From contig NC_133930.1 of assembly GCF_964199755.1 (NCBI RefSeq), forward strand, positions 57,937,962 through 58,001,961: a stretch of 64,000 nucleotides of DNA, read 5' to 3'. Source of the DNA: Larus michahellis (taxonomy: Eukaryota; Chordata; Aves; Charadriiformes; Laridae). A program made the position numbers and the translations under genes. Position 1 is the first letter of the stretch. Every line of letters begins with the position of its first letter. The notes beneath the pieces were generated by a model, which worked only from the letters and a program-made list of their open reading frames with translations, was not told the DNA's origin and ran no database searches. Shown one piece after another: positions 25,937-36,110 of the stretch.

Positions 25937-26396
25937 GCACTGCTGGAGCGTGTCCAAAGAAGAGCAATGAAGCTGGTGAAGGGTCTAGAGCACAAGACTT
26001 ACGAGGAGCAGCTGAGAGAACTGGGGTTGTTCAGCCTGCAGAAAAGGTTGAGGGGAGATCTTATCGCTCTCTACAACACCCTGAAAGGAGGTTGTAGCGA
26101 GGTAGGGGTTCGTCTTTCCTCCCAAGTAACAGGCAATAGAGCAAATGGAAATGGCCTCAAATTGCACCAAAGGTTTAGGATGGATATTAGGAAAAACTTC
26201 TTCACTGAAAGGGTTGCCAAACACTGGAACAGGCTGCCCTGGAAAGTGGTTGAGTCACCATCCCCGGAGGCGTTTAAATGACAGGTAGATGTAGCACATG
26301 ACATGGTTTAGTGATGGACTTGGCCATGCTAGGTTAACGGTTGGACTTGATAATCTTAAAGGTCCCTTCCAACCTAGATGATTCAATGATTCTATG
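25936..26396 (+). mobile_element. CR1 LINE fragment: end of ORF2 plus 3' UTR
   Basis: This 5'-truncated CR1 in + orientation retains an open stretch (25967-26281) encoding the ORF2 C-terminal tail, readable as [10 protein letters not shown], then [20 protein letters not shown] and [14 protein letters not shown]. It is followed by the 3' UTR ending GGTCCCTTCCAACCTAGATG and an ATTCAATGATTCTATG octamer tail. The open stretch is a repeat-derived tail, not a host gene. It ends about 160 bp before the CpG island and about 1.4 kb before the SLC12A2 start codon. Confidence 0.95.
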
Positions 26397-26694
26397 TATC
26401 CTTTGGGGGAAATAATGCAATTTATGAGAATAAGGGTGAAGAGCTGCAACACGGGACACAGAAAAAGACGTATCACTGACATTAGATCTACTATGAGAGT
26501 AGAAAATTACTTTTACAGCACACTCAGAAGAGATCTGGAGGCTGGAAGATTAACGTAGGGCTCAAACGACCGCCCAACTTCTGCTCTCCTTCAAGGTATC
26601 CGCGGGCAAACATTCCTGAAGATGCCGGGCATTTACCGGTCCTCGCTAACCCGCAGGTGCACATCTCCGCTGCGTGTTTACTCATCCAAGCAGC

Positions 26695-26719
26695 ACATCC
26701 GGACCCTTTACATCCGGAC
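26695..26719 (+). promoter_or_regulatory. Two identical ETS-like sites
   Basis: The 10-mer ACATCCGGAC occurs twice, at 26695-26704 and 26710-26719, starts 15 bp apart. Its reverse complement has the CCGGAT core bound by ETS factors. The pair is at the upstream edge of the CpG island about 1.1 kb before the ATG. Binding is inferred from the motif only. Confidence 0.35.
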
Positions 26720-27087
26720 AACGTTACAGAGAGCAACCAGCTGCCATGCGGCAAACATCAACACGAGGCGGCTCAAAGCGGGGCCGGGGGTTTTGCAGGG
26801 CTGTGAGCCGACGAAGGGCCGGCGGACCCAGATCTCCATCCAGGGCCACCTGGCCTCCATCCCGCGGACCGCCCCCCGCCCACGCAGCGCCGGGGGGCGA
26901 GGAAGAGTGCAGCACGCCGCTCCTCCTGCCGACCACCCGGGGGCCGCTGGGCTCCCGCCGCGATTGGGGCGAGGGGGACGACAGGCGGCCCGCGCATCCC
27001 CCGCCGCTCCTCTCGCGAGATGTGGCGGCGGCCGGCGGGCTGAAAGGCTCCGGCAGTCAGGCAAGGGCCGGGGCGCCGCGGCGCACC

Positions 27088-27103
27088 ACCCCCCCCCCCC
27101 CTT
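27088..27103. repeat. Poly-C run in CpG island
   Basis: An uninterrupted run of roughly 14 cytosines upstream of SLC12A2. Homopolymer length in such GC-rich DNA is prone to assembly error. Confidence 0.65.
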
Positions 27104-27820
27104 CCCCGGGTCGCCGCGAGGCGGATGCCGCAGCCGCCATACTTTGAGCCAGTAGAAGCCGCCGCCCTCCCCACCAGCGCCGCCGGGGAGCCGCTCCCGT
27201 CGCCGCAACAGCAACCAAGAGCGGGCGGAGCCTGGGGAAGCAGGCGGCGCTGGCGGCCCCCCGCATCTCGCCTCCGCCCGAGCTGGGAAGCGAGGTGGCG
27301 CTGGCCGGTTAGCGCCCGAGTTCCTGCCTCCGCCGGGCGGGGATCAGGTGGACCGGTCGGAGGGCGGGCGCGGGCAGTCGGAAGACACCGGATGGTGGTG
27401 GGGAGGGCTGTTTCCTTAGCGGCTCCGCCGCCCCACACCGGCCGCGGCGCCGCTCCCTCCCGCTTGCAGCCGCGGGCGGCCTCGCCCCGTGCGGCCGCTC
27501 CTCCCCGGGCGGCGCTGTTAGAGCGGCGGGCGGCGCCTGGGCGTAGCGAGGGAGGCGGAGAAGCGTGAGAGCGGCCGGTGCGGGGCGGGAGGGCGGCGGC
27601 GGGGCCGGCTGCCGCTGAGGGGGCGCGCGGCGGGGCGGGGAGCGGCATCACCACCACCTAGCGCTGCAGCGGGGCGGGGCAGGGCGCGCGCGGGGCGACT
27701 GGCGTCGGCTGCCGCGAGCCGCAGCCCCGGGCGCTGGTTGGCGGCTTAAAGCGGCGGAGGCGCAGCCGCGAGGGGCGCTCAGAGCAGCCGGCGCCGCGCG
27801 CAGTGCTGGATCGGGCAGGC

Positions 27821-28420
27821 ATGGAGGGCAGGCAGCAGCAGCCGCAGCAGCAGCGGGGGGAGCTGCTTCCGCCCGGCCCCGACGCCCCAGCGGCCGCGGG
27901 CTCAGAGCGGCGGCCGGAGGAGGAGGAGGAAGGCAAGGATGTGGCGGGCGGCGGTACGCTGGGCAGACCGCTGGGTCCCACGCCCAGCCAGAGCCGCTTC
28001 CAGGTGGACCTGGTGGCGGAGGGCGCCGGCCGGCCGGCCGAGGAGCCCCGCAAGGCGAGCGGGGACGGCGGCGCGGCGGGGAAGGGCAGCGAGGAAGCGA
28101 AGGGCAGGTTTAGGGTGAACTTCGTGGACCCGTCGGCCGGCGACGAGAGCCCCGGCGAGCCAGGGGGCGGCAGCTCGGAGGGCGGCAATGTCAGCTTCCA
28201 GAACGGCGGCGACACGGTGCTGAGCGAGGGCAGCCTGCACTCCGGCGGGCACCACCACTACTACTATGACACCCACACCAACACCTATTACCTGCGCACC
28301 TTCGGCCACAACACCATGGACGCCGTGCCCCGCATCGACCATTACCGCCACACGGCCGCCGACCTGGGCGAGAAGCTCATCCGGCCCAGCCTGGCCGAGC
28401 TGCACGATGAGCTGGACAAG
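27821..28420 (+). CDS. SLC12A2: SLC12A2 (NKCC1) coding exon 1: cytosolic regulatory N-terminus
   Basis: This exon encodes residues 1-200 of the Na-K-2Cl cotransporter NKCC1, which brings Na, K and two Cl into cells for epithelial secretion and volume control. The ATG has a good context (G at -3 and +4); an in-frame GTG 18 nt upstream is not needed. Visible motifs are the SPAK/OSR1 docking site RFQV (59-62), a second docking site RFRV (96-99) overlapping the PP1 site RVNF (98-101), and the conserved block from [11 protein letters not shown] (147-157) to RHTAA (176-180). That block holds the threonines phosphorylated by SPAK/OSR1 in the family (T151, T155, T160, T165 and T178 here, equal to human T203, T207, T212, T217 and T230). 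A Q-rich stretch (5-11) and an E run (33-37) are present. Residue numbers run 52 lower than human because this N-terminus is shorter. The exon ends in phase 0 at a GTGAGC donor. Confidence 0.97.
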
Positions 28421-28620
28421 GTGAGCGGCCGCTGCGCACCATCCACCCCCCACCCACCCCCCCACCTTCCCCGGCCGCCCCCTGGCGCCGGGCGGGCCGC
28501 GGTAGCGGCCCCGGCGTGTGTCCCCGGTGTCCGCCGGCTGTGGTGGGAGGAAAAAAGCCAGAAACTGGCTGAGCCTCGGGGAGGCGCAAACAGCGCGAAT
28601 GCACCGGGTCGCTTGCGTCT

Positions 28621-28651
28621 TTCTCCCCCCCCCCCCCCCCTTATTTTTTTA
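28621..28651. repeat. Poly-C then poly-T run at start of intron 1
   Basis: About 15 C residues directly follow TTTCTCC, then TTATTTTTTT. The run marks the downstream edge of the CpG island. Its length may be unreliable in assemblies. Confidence 0.7.
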
Positions 28652-31600
28652 ATTTTCATGACGCAATGGGGGTTTTTGCCCCCCTCCCCCGTATTTTTGG
28701 GAGAAGGTCCCCGTGCTGAGAGGTAGTTACAGCTGTAGGTCCGCGGAGCAAATGGGTTTTCCGCAACCGAGGGAGGATTCGATAACAGGCGCAGCGGTTT
28801 TCCACCGCCGGTCCCTATCCCCTTCAGCACACAGGGAATTCGGGATCTGACAGAGGTGTTAGCCTGGGAAGGGGAATGAAAGCGTTTGGAAGAGGTGGTT
28901 AAAAAAAAAAAAATAAGAAGGATGTAGTCGCTCTCCGTAGTGGCAAGAGGCTTGTCGCCTAAGCCGCTGAAAACGCGTGCCCGTCCCTGCGCAGGCAGCG
29001 CCGGAGCAAACCGCCGCCTGGCGTGATGCTGAGGGCTGCACAGGCACAGCCCAGGCTCCTTCTCCTCCTTACGGAGCCCTTTCTGTCGTGCTGGGTAGCC
29101 CGGCGTGTGAGGGCGTCGTGATCGAGGCTTCAGAAATTAAGAAGCTGTGTGTGTGTGTCAAGCTTCTTCTGTTTTGGACTAGTCGGTATGTTACTGGAGA
29201 CGAGTTACAGTGAAAGCTTATTTGCATCGTAGGCTGCCTTTATTAAAAGGCAAGCTTTAGCTGAACCTGGTATTAATTTGATGTATTTTTTTTTTTTTTT
29301 AGATAATGATTGAACGATCATGACTGAACTAAAGCCAGATCAAACTTGCAATGCTGTTTTCTTGCAGTCTGAAAATTGCCTCTTGGTGTTTGGCTGTGCT
29401 CTAAGTCCATGTTCTAGTGGTTTTTTTTTCTGTTGGGTTTACGGAAATAATGGAACACTTGTGCCATATCCTAATGAAGTGAAAAATATCCTGTTTCTAG
29501 AACTTTTTTCATCCTTGTAGGCGGAGTTCCCTGAGAAAATGTATGTTCTTTTGAGACTGTCCTGTTTCACACCATTACTAGGCAGCTTAGTGCGTCTGCA
29601 CTGCTCTGTGGGGTTTTTTTGGGGGGTGTGGTGTTTTTGAAACTGACTTTTCATCTGTTCCGGTAGAAATAATTGTTTGGTCTGTTACAGAGGTACTCCC
29701 TTGCAGTGTCAGAGGTTAGATATAAAAACAATTACTAACCATAACAGCAAATTACTCTTGCCTTTCAGGTCCTCTCCTGATGGAGTTAAATTGTGTTCTG
29801 CAGTCTGATTCTAAGTTAGTATGGAATGAAAGTTGGCAATTACTGTCTTGTGCATGGAGTTAGGTATGCTAAAAATAAACCACGTAACATATGTGAAAAC
29901 ACTGGGGGAGGTTGGTGGGTTTTTTTTTTTTGTTTGTTTTTTTATTACGCCCATCCCTCCTGATTCTGACTCCTGGTCCGTGATGGGATGACCAGGTTCT
30001 TAGATTGTAAGATATGCTGTTCTGTAAACAGAACATTACTTGAATTTCTAAGCTTGGCAGATAGGTTTGTGTTAATTGCAGCAGTCAAGAAAGCTCTTAG
30101 TGACACCATTAAGACGTTTCAGTGCAGAATCTACCTTATTCTGGAACTATAGTTTCTCCAAGTGTAGTTTCTTCGTATTTCATTACAAAGCATGGCAAGC
30201 AATTTTCTGTGGTATGTTGTGGCATTGAGGAGCTGTAGACGACCTAATTACAGGATCATTATCAGAACAGTTTCATTGTGAGCATTAATTAACTCAGATT
30301 ATTCGTTTCTCAAATGTCAGAAATTTGCTCTGCAGCATGGATAGGTATCTACATGAAGATTTTTTCTTTTTAAAGTGGTGTTCTGTTTGCTCTGCCCCTA
30401 CCTCCCCACCCCTCCCAAAAAAAAGATGGGGGGTGGAATATGCTATTTCAGTTACATTTGATAGTATACCTCAGTATTAATTTTAAAACCTGCCGTGATA
30501 TAAACTTCGGAAGTTGAGTTGATAGTAACTCTGCTGTTTTGTCAGAGTTATGTGTTAGCAAGCATTTAGGCTTGTATGAAGATGGGAAGCAATTATTTTT
30601 GCTTCAGACTTAGGGAAGCAGTTTGCAAGATAAAGTTGAGAACACAAAAGCTTTTAATAAGGATGTGTCATGCATACTAATAGTATTGGATAGCTACATT
30701 TTTCACAGTCTCTGGAGTGTAAAATATACCACATCTATGATTATGTACTTGATTTCTGGCCACAGAGTGCTGATAACTTTTTAAATCCTGGTGGCGCTGT
30801 ACTTTTATATGAGAGATGTTCACAAAGCTATTGTGCTTTTTTCACTGTGTTTCAGGGGGCGTATTGTTTCCATTCCCAAAGTCACTTCAGTTCCTGCTGA
30901 CTAACAGTAAGGGTCTCTAGCGCTGAACAATACTATGCATTAAAGAAGATATTCCAGTAACTTTGAAGAACTTGAAAGATTGTGCTTGCTTTTTAGCTGT
31001 GTTTTTTGTACTAACTTAACTTGTACAGCATGGATGTCAGACTTAGTAGGGCAGCTGGTATAAACGTCCTAGTACCATTACATAAAATTTGCACTACGTA
31101 AACCCCTGCTTCTTGACCCAGTGCATCAAGGTTCGCAGTTACTTTGTGTTACGACTGATACCAAAATTTGTTCACCGGCAATGTGGTTCATTGCTTTGGT
31201 GGTGGCATTTTCATCTTGCAGTTGAAGTTTGTGCTATTCTTTTTTTTCCTTCTAAGAGGTAAATAAATGTTGTGAGACAGTGTAATGTTTATGCTAGTGC
31301 CAATTATAGAACAGATTTTTTTTTTTTCCTTAGTTTTGTTTACAAGCTTCGTATGTCTAACTCTGGTACTGATTCTGTTCTCACATAAAAGCACTGTTGG
31401 AGGAAGATGCACTGTTTGAGGAGGATGCACTACACATACAGAAGGGGTACCTTTTGACAAGGGTTTTTCTTGCTTTCTCAGTAGGATAGGTGTCTAACCA
31501 GCTCAGGTTTCACGTGGTTGTTCCGACAGTGGCTTTCCTAGTAGTAAAGGAGTTGTTCCTGAGACCGGTTGTGGAAACACAGCTGGATCATGCTGCACTA

Positions 31601-34600
31601 CCCTGAAGTAGATGAATTGTAGACTACTGATTTTGATCTACCATGTTAAATTTCAAGTGAGGGGTCTTGTCTCCATGTATCACTGGCTGCAGATAGCAAA
31701 GGTGATCAAACTGTTGCTTACCCAATTGGTGTGCATTAATCTTACTCTGCTTTAGAGGGAGGGAATTTGGGGATGCTGTTACAGTTGCTAATCTCACAGA
31801 TATGGCGATGCTTTGCAGGAGCATTAGTCTCCAGAGATGTAGAGGTGAGAAGATGGTTATTAACAGGGCGGTGGGAGGGAGACAGCATACCATGAAATGT
31901 AGGGTTTTGTTGCAGTTGCAGCAGTGTCCCCTGCCCTCTTGAGGAGATCTGCCTTCAGGCAGTAGGAAGATTAAAAGTGTCCTAGCTTTTCTTATTTTTT
32001 TTTTCTATCTTACGGTTTAGGAATATTTGTTTTGCCTAGGTCAGCTACATCTCTAAGTAAAGGTATAGCCTGTAGAAGACATTCCATCTGCCTTTATGGC
32101 TTCCTCAGTGTAAAAATTACCATGCTGTAATGTCATAGACCTTATGATTCTGGAAGGTAAATACTTTTAAATTACTCAGAATTGGACTGTGATTTAGTAA
32201 TCCACCACTGTGCATTAGTTTGTAATTCTTCTGTACAGTATTGCCTTAGTTGGAGAGCTTTTTTTTTTTTTGAAGAGTAAACTTCACAGTATGTGAGGGA
32301 TTCTGGTTTGATATGTCTTTTGTGCAGTCATTTACAGCTGTGGTAAGTAGATGTTATGTGAACCAAGCCCTCTGCTGGTAGCTTTGTTCTGTTTGTTAGA
32401 TACTCACTAAGAGTAATAGTTGGTTCCCTTGGCAGGATAGAAGATAGTGATCTCAAAGGAAGATCTTTACACCACCCCCCCTGCCAGCCCAAACTAAAAA
32501 AGCAAAACAAAAAACCTGTTTAAAAACACAAGTGTGCTTTGCGTCATCCTGCACAGAAAACCACACAGCTGTCCCCTACATATGGAGATAGGAGTAAGAA
32601 AGAAATTACTGATAGTCTTCATGCAGAATTGAGGGGGTTTTGTTTGTTTTTGCTCTAGTTGGATGACTGATTTTTATTTTTTTTAAACTATCTTTCTAGC
32701 TTTGGTTTTTATTTTCTTGAACATTGCAGTTTTTCCTCTTATGTGACAGCTTAAAATGTTTATCTTACAGAGCATTTTCACTGTGCTTATGGCACTGCTT
32801 TTTAACAGAGAATGTATTCTCTCTTGAAGAGAGAGACGGCTGCACCTCTAACGTTTGTTTGTATTTTTTTATTTTCAGTTCTTGGTTTGTGTCTGCCTAG
32901 CCTGTAAGGAAAACAGAGCTCAGCTAAAGATGCATAAAAGGCTAAAAGATGATTCTAGATGATTCTAGGGATCAAGTTAGATGGCCGTGTTATGTAAGGT
33001 ATATCTCCAAACACTGCTTCCTCCCCGGTCCCTCTGCTGGGAGACTGAGACCCTCTTGCAGATAGTTTTTATTGTACTACCTTGCTGAATCTTGCTCACA
33101 GTCAATAAGTTTCTTAGTTCTTGAGTCATTGTGATTTATTTGGATAGCTTATTTTCCATCTTGCCCTCCTTTATATTTGTAAGCAGAACTTGAATTTTCT
33201 TTCTGAACTTCATTGAACTAAAATAAGAGAAGCTCTCTAGTGTTGGTGTCTGTGCTTTTGGAGACCCTAGAAGCCTGTGATTTGTAACTGTTCTCGTTCA
33301 TCCCTGTTGAAGAACAGTGAGCTCAATGCATCTTTACTCAGATGAGGCTTTGCTAGCATCATGCAAAGTGATGGTTATATGCTTTTTCAATCTGTGTGGA
33401 GAATCCTCACTTTGCTTATCCTGATATCCTACGTAATTACCACCATCTTCATCAAGGGAAAAAAAAATTAATATACTGCTCCATTTGCAGCAGTAAATCA
33501 TGTTAGTCCTTCAGTGTTTGTATTTTGTAAGGACCATGTGTATTTTGTAATTTTACGTTGCTTAATGCTTGAATCTCCCTTATCTTATCTCTGTGATGTT
33601 TTTAGTCCAAAACACCTATGGAATACTGAAACTCTGAACTGTCTTCAGCAAACTGCTAATATTGTTCTTACTACTTTGTTTTTGTTTTGTTCTAGAGAAG
33701 CTGGAAGTAACTGAGCACTGTTAATAGGTTATATAGTTCGACAGCACAAGTGTGGGCTGCTGCTGAAAGGGATAAACTTTTGTGATCTCTGTTGTGGTGA
33801 TGTTTGTATTTTTGAGTTGGATCTGGGAGCTGATCTGGTTTACAGAAAGCAAACACCCCCTGCAACTGCAAAATTTTGCAGTGGGTGTGATTAGTTCCCT
33901 GATCCAGTACACCAGTGGTCTCCGCAATCTTTTGACAGCATGGTGGTATCAATAAACTATTTTCAGAAGAAAAGGCATTGTAATTTGCCAGAATAGTACA
34001 ACTATGGAAGGAAGGAAGGAGGGAGTGCCTGTTAGGAGGAGCTTGGATGTTGTTGTTTGGTGGGTTTTTTGTTTGTTTGTTTTTTTAATAAACTGAGCTT
34101 AATTGACAGATTGTCAGTATCAGTGATTAGTTCAATACCGGTAACTGAAAGAAGAGCAATAACTTATCTCTAGCTAGGTAGATTTTCTTTCAGCAAAAAC
34201 TATTTCAGAACTAGTTAAAGAGGAGGGTGCTGCAGAATTAATCTTGAGTTTAACTTTTTTGCCTTTTGGTATATTGCATTTGATTAAACCTCAGATGATT
34301 TTCATTCTTTAAGAACATTCTTCCAGATGAGGAGGTTGGCAAGATCAATATCTTGGAGTAATTCAAACCAGCATATTACGTCTTCTGTTGCAGCCTTTGG
34401 ATTTTTTCCTAAAGCCGCATATAATATTTGTACATGAGCAACCACAAACCCATTTTACCCCCCTTTTTGATATAGGTAACAGCAATCGCAATGTGGTCAC
34501 TTGTTCACTGCTGAGAACTTTTATAAATAGTTAACTTACACTTGTTTGCCTTTCAGTATTTTCGAAGCTATCCAGTTATTACAGCTTGAGTGCATGGAAC

Positions 34601-35161
34601 ATCTTTGATTTATTTCTACATTTCAGCATGCTGATTAGGCCTGATAAAGTTACTGAAATTTCTTCTTATGCATACAAACTAATGAACATGCATTGTTTGT
34701 GCCTGATAAACTTGCAATTATTTAAAAAAGTAAGAATTCCTAAAATTCCATTTTAACAAGGAAGCTTATCTCTTGCGTCTTCATCTTGCTAGTTAACTTT
34801 CTTTCTTCAAATAAACTGCTTTTATTTCAGATGATTCAGGTTTCTCTTTTTTTAATTCAAAGAAAACGGCAACATCTGTTTCAGCTGTAAAGAAACTGTG
34901 ATGCTAGGTTAATGTTTCAGCTTACTCTGAGGGTAGAGACGGTAGAGAGACTCCTAAGACTACTCTGCCTAATACTGCTCTTGAGCTGTAAGCAGCTTGG
35001 CATCTTTGTTGTGAACATAGTGCTGTGCCACTACAAGTAAGTGCTGTGTTGCATGAATAGACCTTGGTGCTGGCTCAGGGGCTGTGCCTGTAGCTGTATC
35101 CAGCTCTTCCAGCCGTGACATTAAAAATTCGGGCACTGCTTAATTGATTTTCAAGATTATT

Positions 35162-36110
35162 TCATAGAACCATAGAATGGTTTGGGTTGGAAGGGACCTT
35201 AAAGATCACCTGTTTCCAACCCCCTGCCCTGGACAGGGACGTGACCCACTAGACCAGGTTGCTCAAAGCCCCATCCAACCTGGCCTTGAATACTTCCAGG
35301 AATCCACAGCTTCTCTGGCCAACCTATTCCACTGTTTCACCGCCCTCACAGTAAAGAATTTCTTCCTAATCCGTAATCTAAATCTCCCCTCTTTCAGTTT
35401 AAAACCATTACCCCTCATCCTATCACTACACTCCCTGATAAACAGTCCCTCTCCACCTTTCCTGCAGGCCCCCTTTAAGCACTGGAAGGCTGATGTAAGG
35501 TTTCCTTCTCCGGGCTGAACAACCCCAACTCTCTCAGCCTGTCTTCACAGGAGACGTGTTCCAGCCCCCTCATCATCTCCATGGCCTTCTCTGGACTCAC
35601 TACAACAGGTCTATGTCCTTCTTATGATGGGGGTTTCAGAGCTGGTCACAGTACTCCAGGTGAGGGCTTACCAGAGTGGAGCAGAGGGGCAGAATCGCCT
35701 CCTTTGACATGCTGGCCACGCTTCTTTTGATGCAGCCCAGGATGCCGTTGACTTTCTGGGCTGTGAGTGCACCTTTCTGGGTTATGTTGAGTTTCTCATC
35801 AGTCACCACCCTCATGTCCTCCTCCTCAGGGCTGTTCTCAATCCATTCTCCGACCAGCCTGTACTTTTGCTTGGGATTGCCCCAATTCATGTGCAGGACC
35901 TTGCACTCGTTGAATTCCATAAGGTTCGCACAGGCCCACCTCTCAGGCTTGTCAAGGTCCTTCCTGATGGCATCCCTTCCCTCCAGTGTGTTGATGGCAC
36001 CATGCAGCTTGGTGTTGTTGGCAAGCTTGTTGAGGGTGCTGACAGCTGTTCACGTTGCTGATAAAGATGTTAAACGGCACTGGTCTCAGTATCAAACCCT
36101 GAAGAAGGCT
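35162..36110 (-). mobile_element. Long antisense CR1 LINE fragment in intron 1
   Basis: On the + strand it starts with the complement of the CR1 3' tail (CATAGAACCATAGAATGGTT) and TTGGAAGGGACCTTAAAGAT. It continues through the 3' UTR and into the ORF2 C-terminal region, for example the complement of the 'VNGILGCIKRSVASMSKEAI' segment near 35700-35760. It is about 950 bp long, 5'-truncated and opposite in orientation to SLC12A2. Several frames are open for 60-150 codons but they belong to the repeat. Confidence 0.95.

Larger units (their letters stand above)
26560..28680 (+). promoter_or_regulatory. SLC12A2: CpG-island promoter of SLC12A2
   Basis: The base composition shifts abruptly from AT-rich to very GC- and CpG-rich at about 26.56 kb and returns at about 28.68 kb, with exon 1 at the downstream side. 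Many GGGCGG-type Sp1/KLF boxes are visible (for example near 27360, 27580, 27630 and 27670). A GCCGCCAT YY1-like motif lies at 27133-27140 and a weak TTAAA element near 27746, but there is no canonical TATA box. The transcription start cannot be placed from sequence. The long open frames seen here on both strands are expected in GC-rich DNA poor in stop codons and are not called as genes. A divergent transcript from this island is possible but unproven. Confidence 0.85.

Noticed and set aside
25967..26281. 104-codon frame resembling a conserved protein
   Set aside because: Recognised as the CR1 ORF2 C-terminal tail, often mis-annotated as a gene in bird genomes.
26773..27657. 294-codon minus-strand open frame in the CpG island
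   Set aside because: The amino-acid content (Pro, Ala, Gly, Arg) mirrors the GC composition, there is no domain, and overlapping frames on both strands are equally open. A random consequence of few stop codons.
27803..27820. In-frame GTG upstream of the SLC12A2 ATG as an alternative start
   Set aside because: Non-AUG initiation is not needed. The ATG at 27821 has a favourable context and matches the family start (MEGR versus MEPR-type).
27902..28465. 187-codon minus-strand frame opposite exon 1
   Set aside because: It is the antisense shadow of the strongly supported NKCC1 exon 1.
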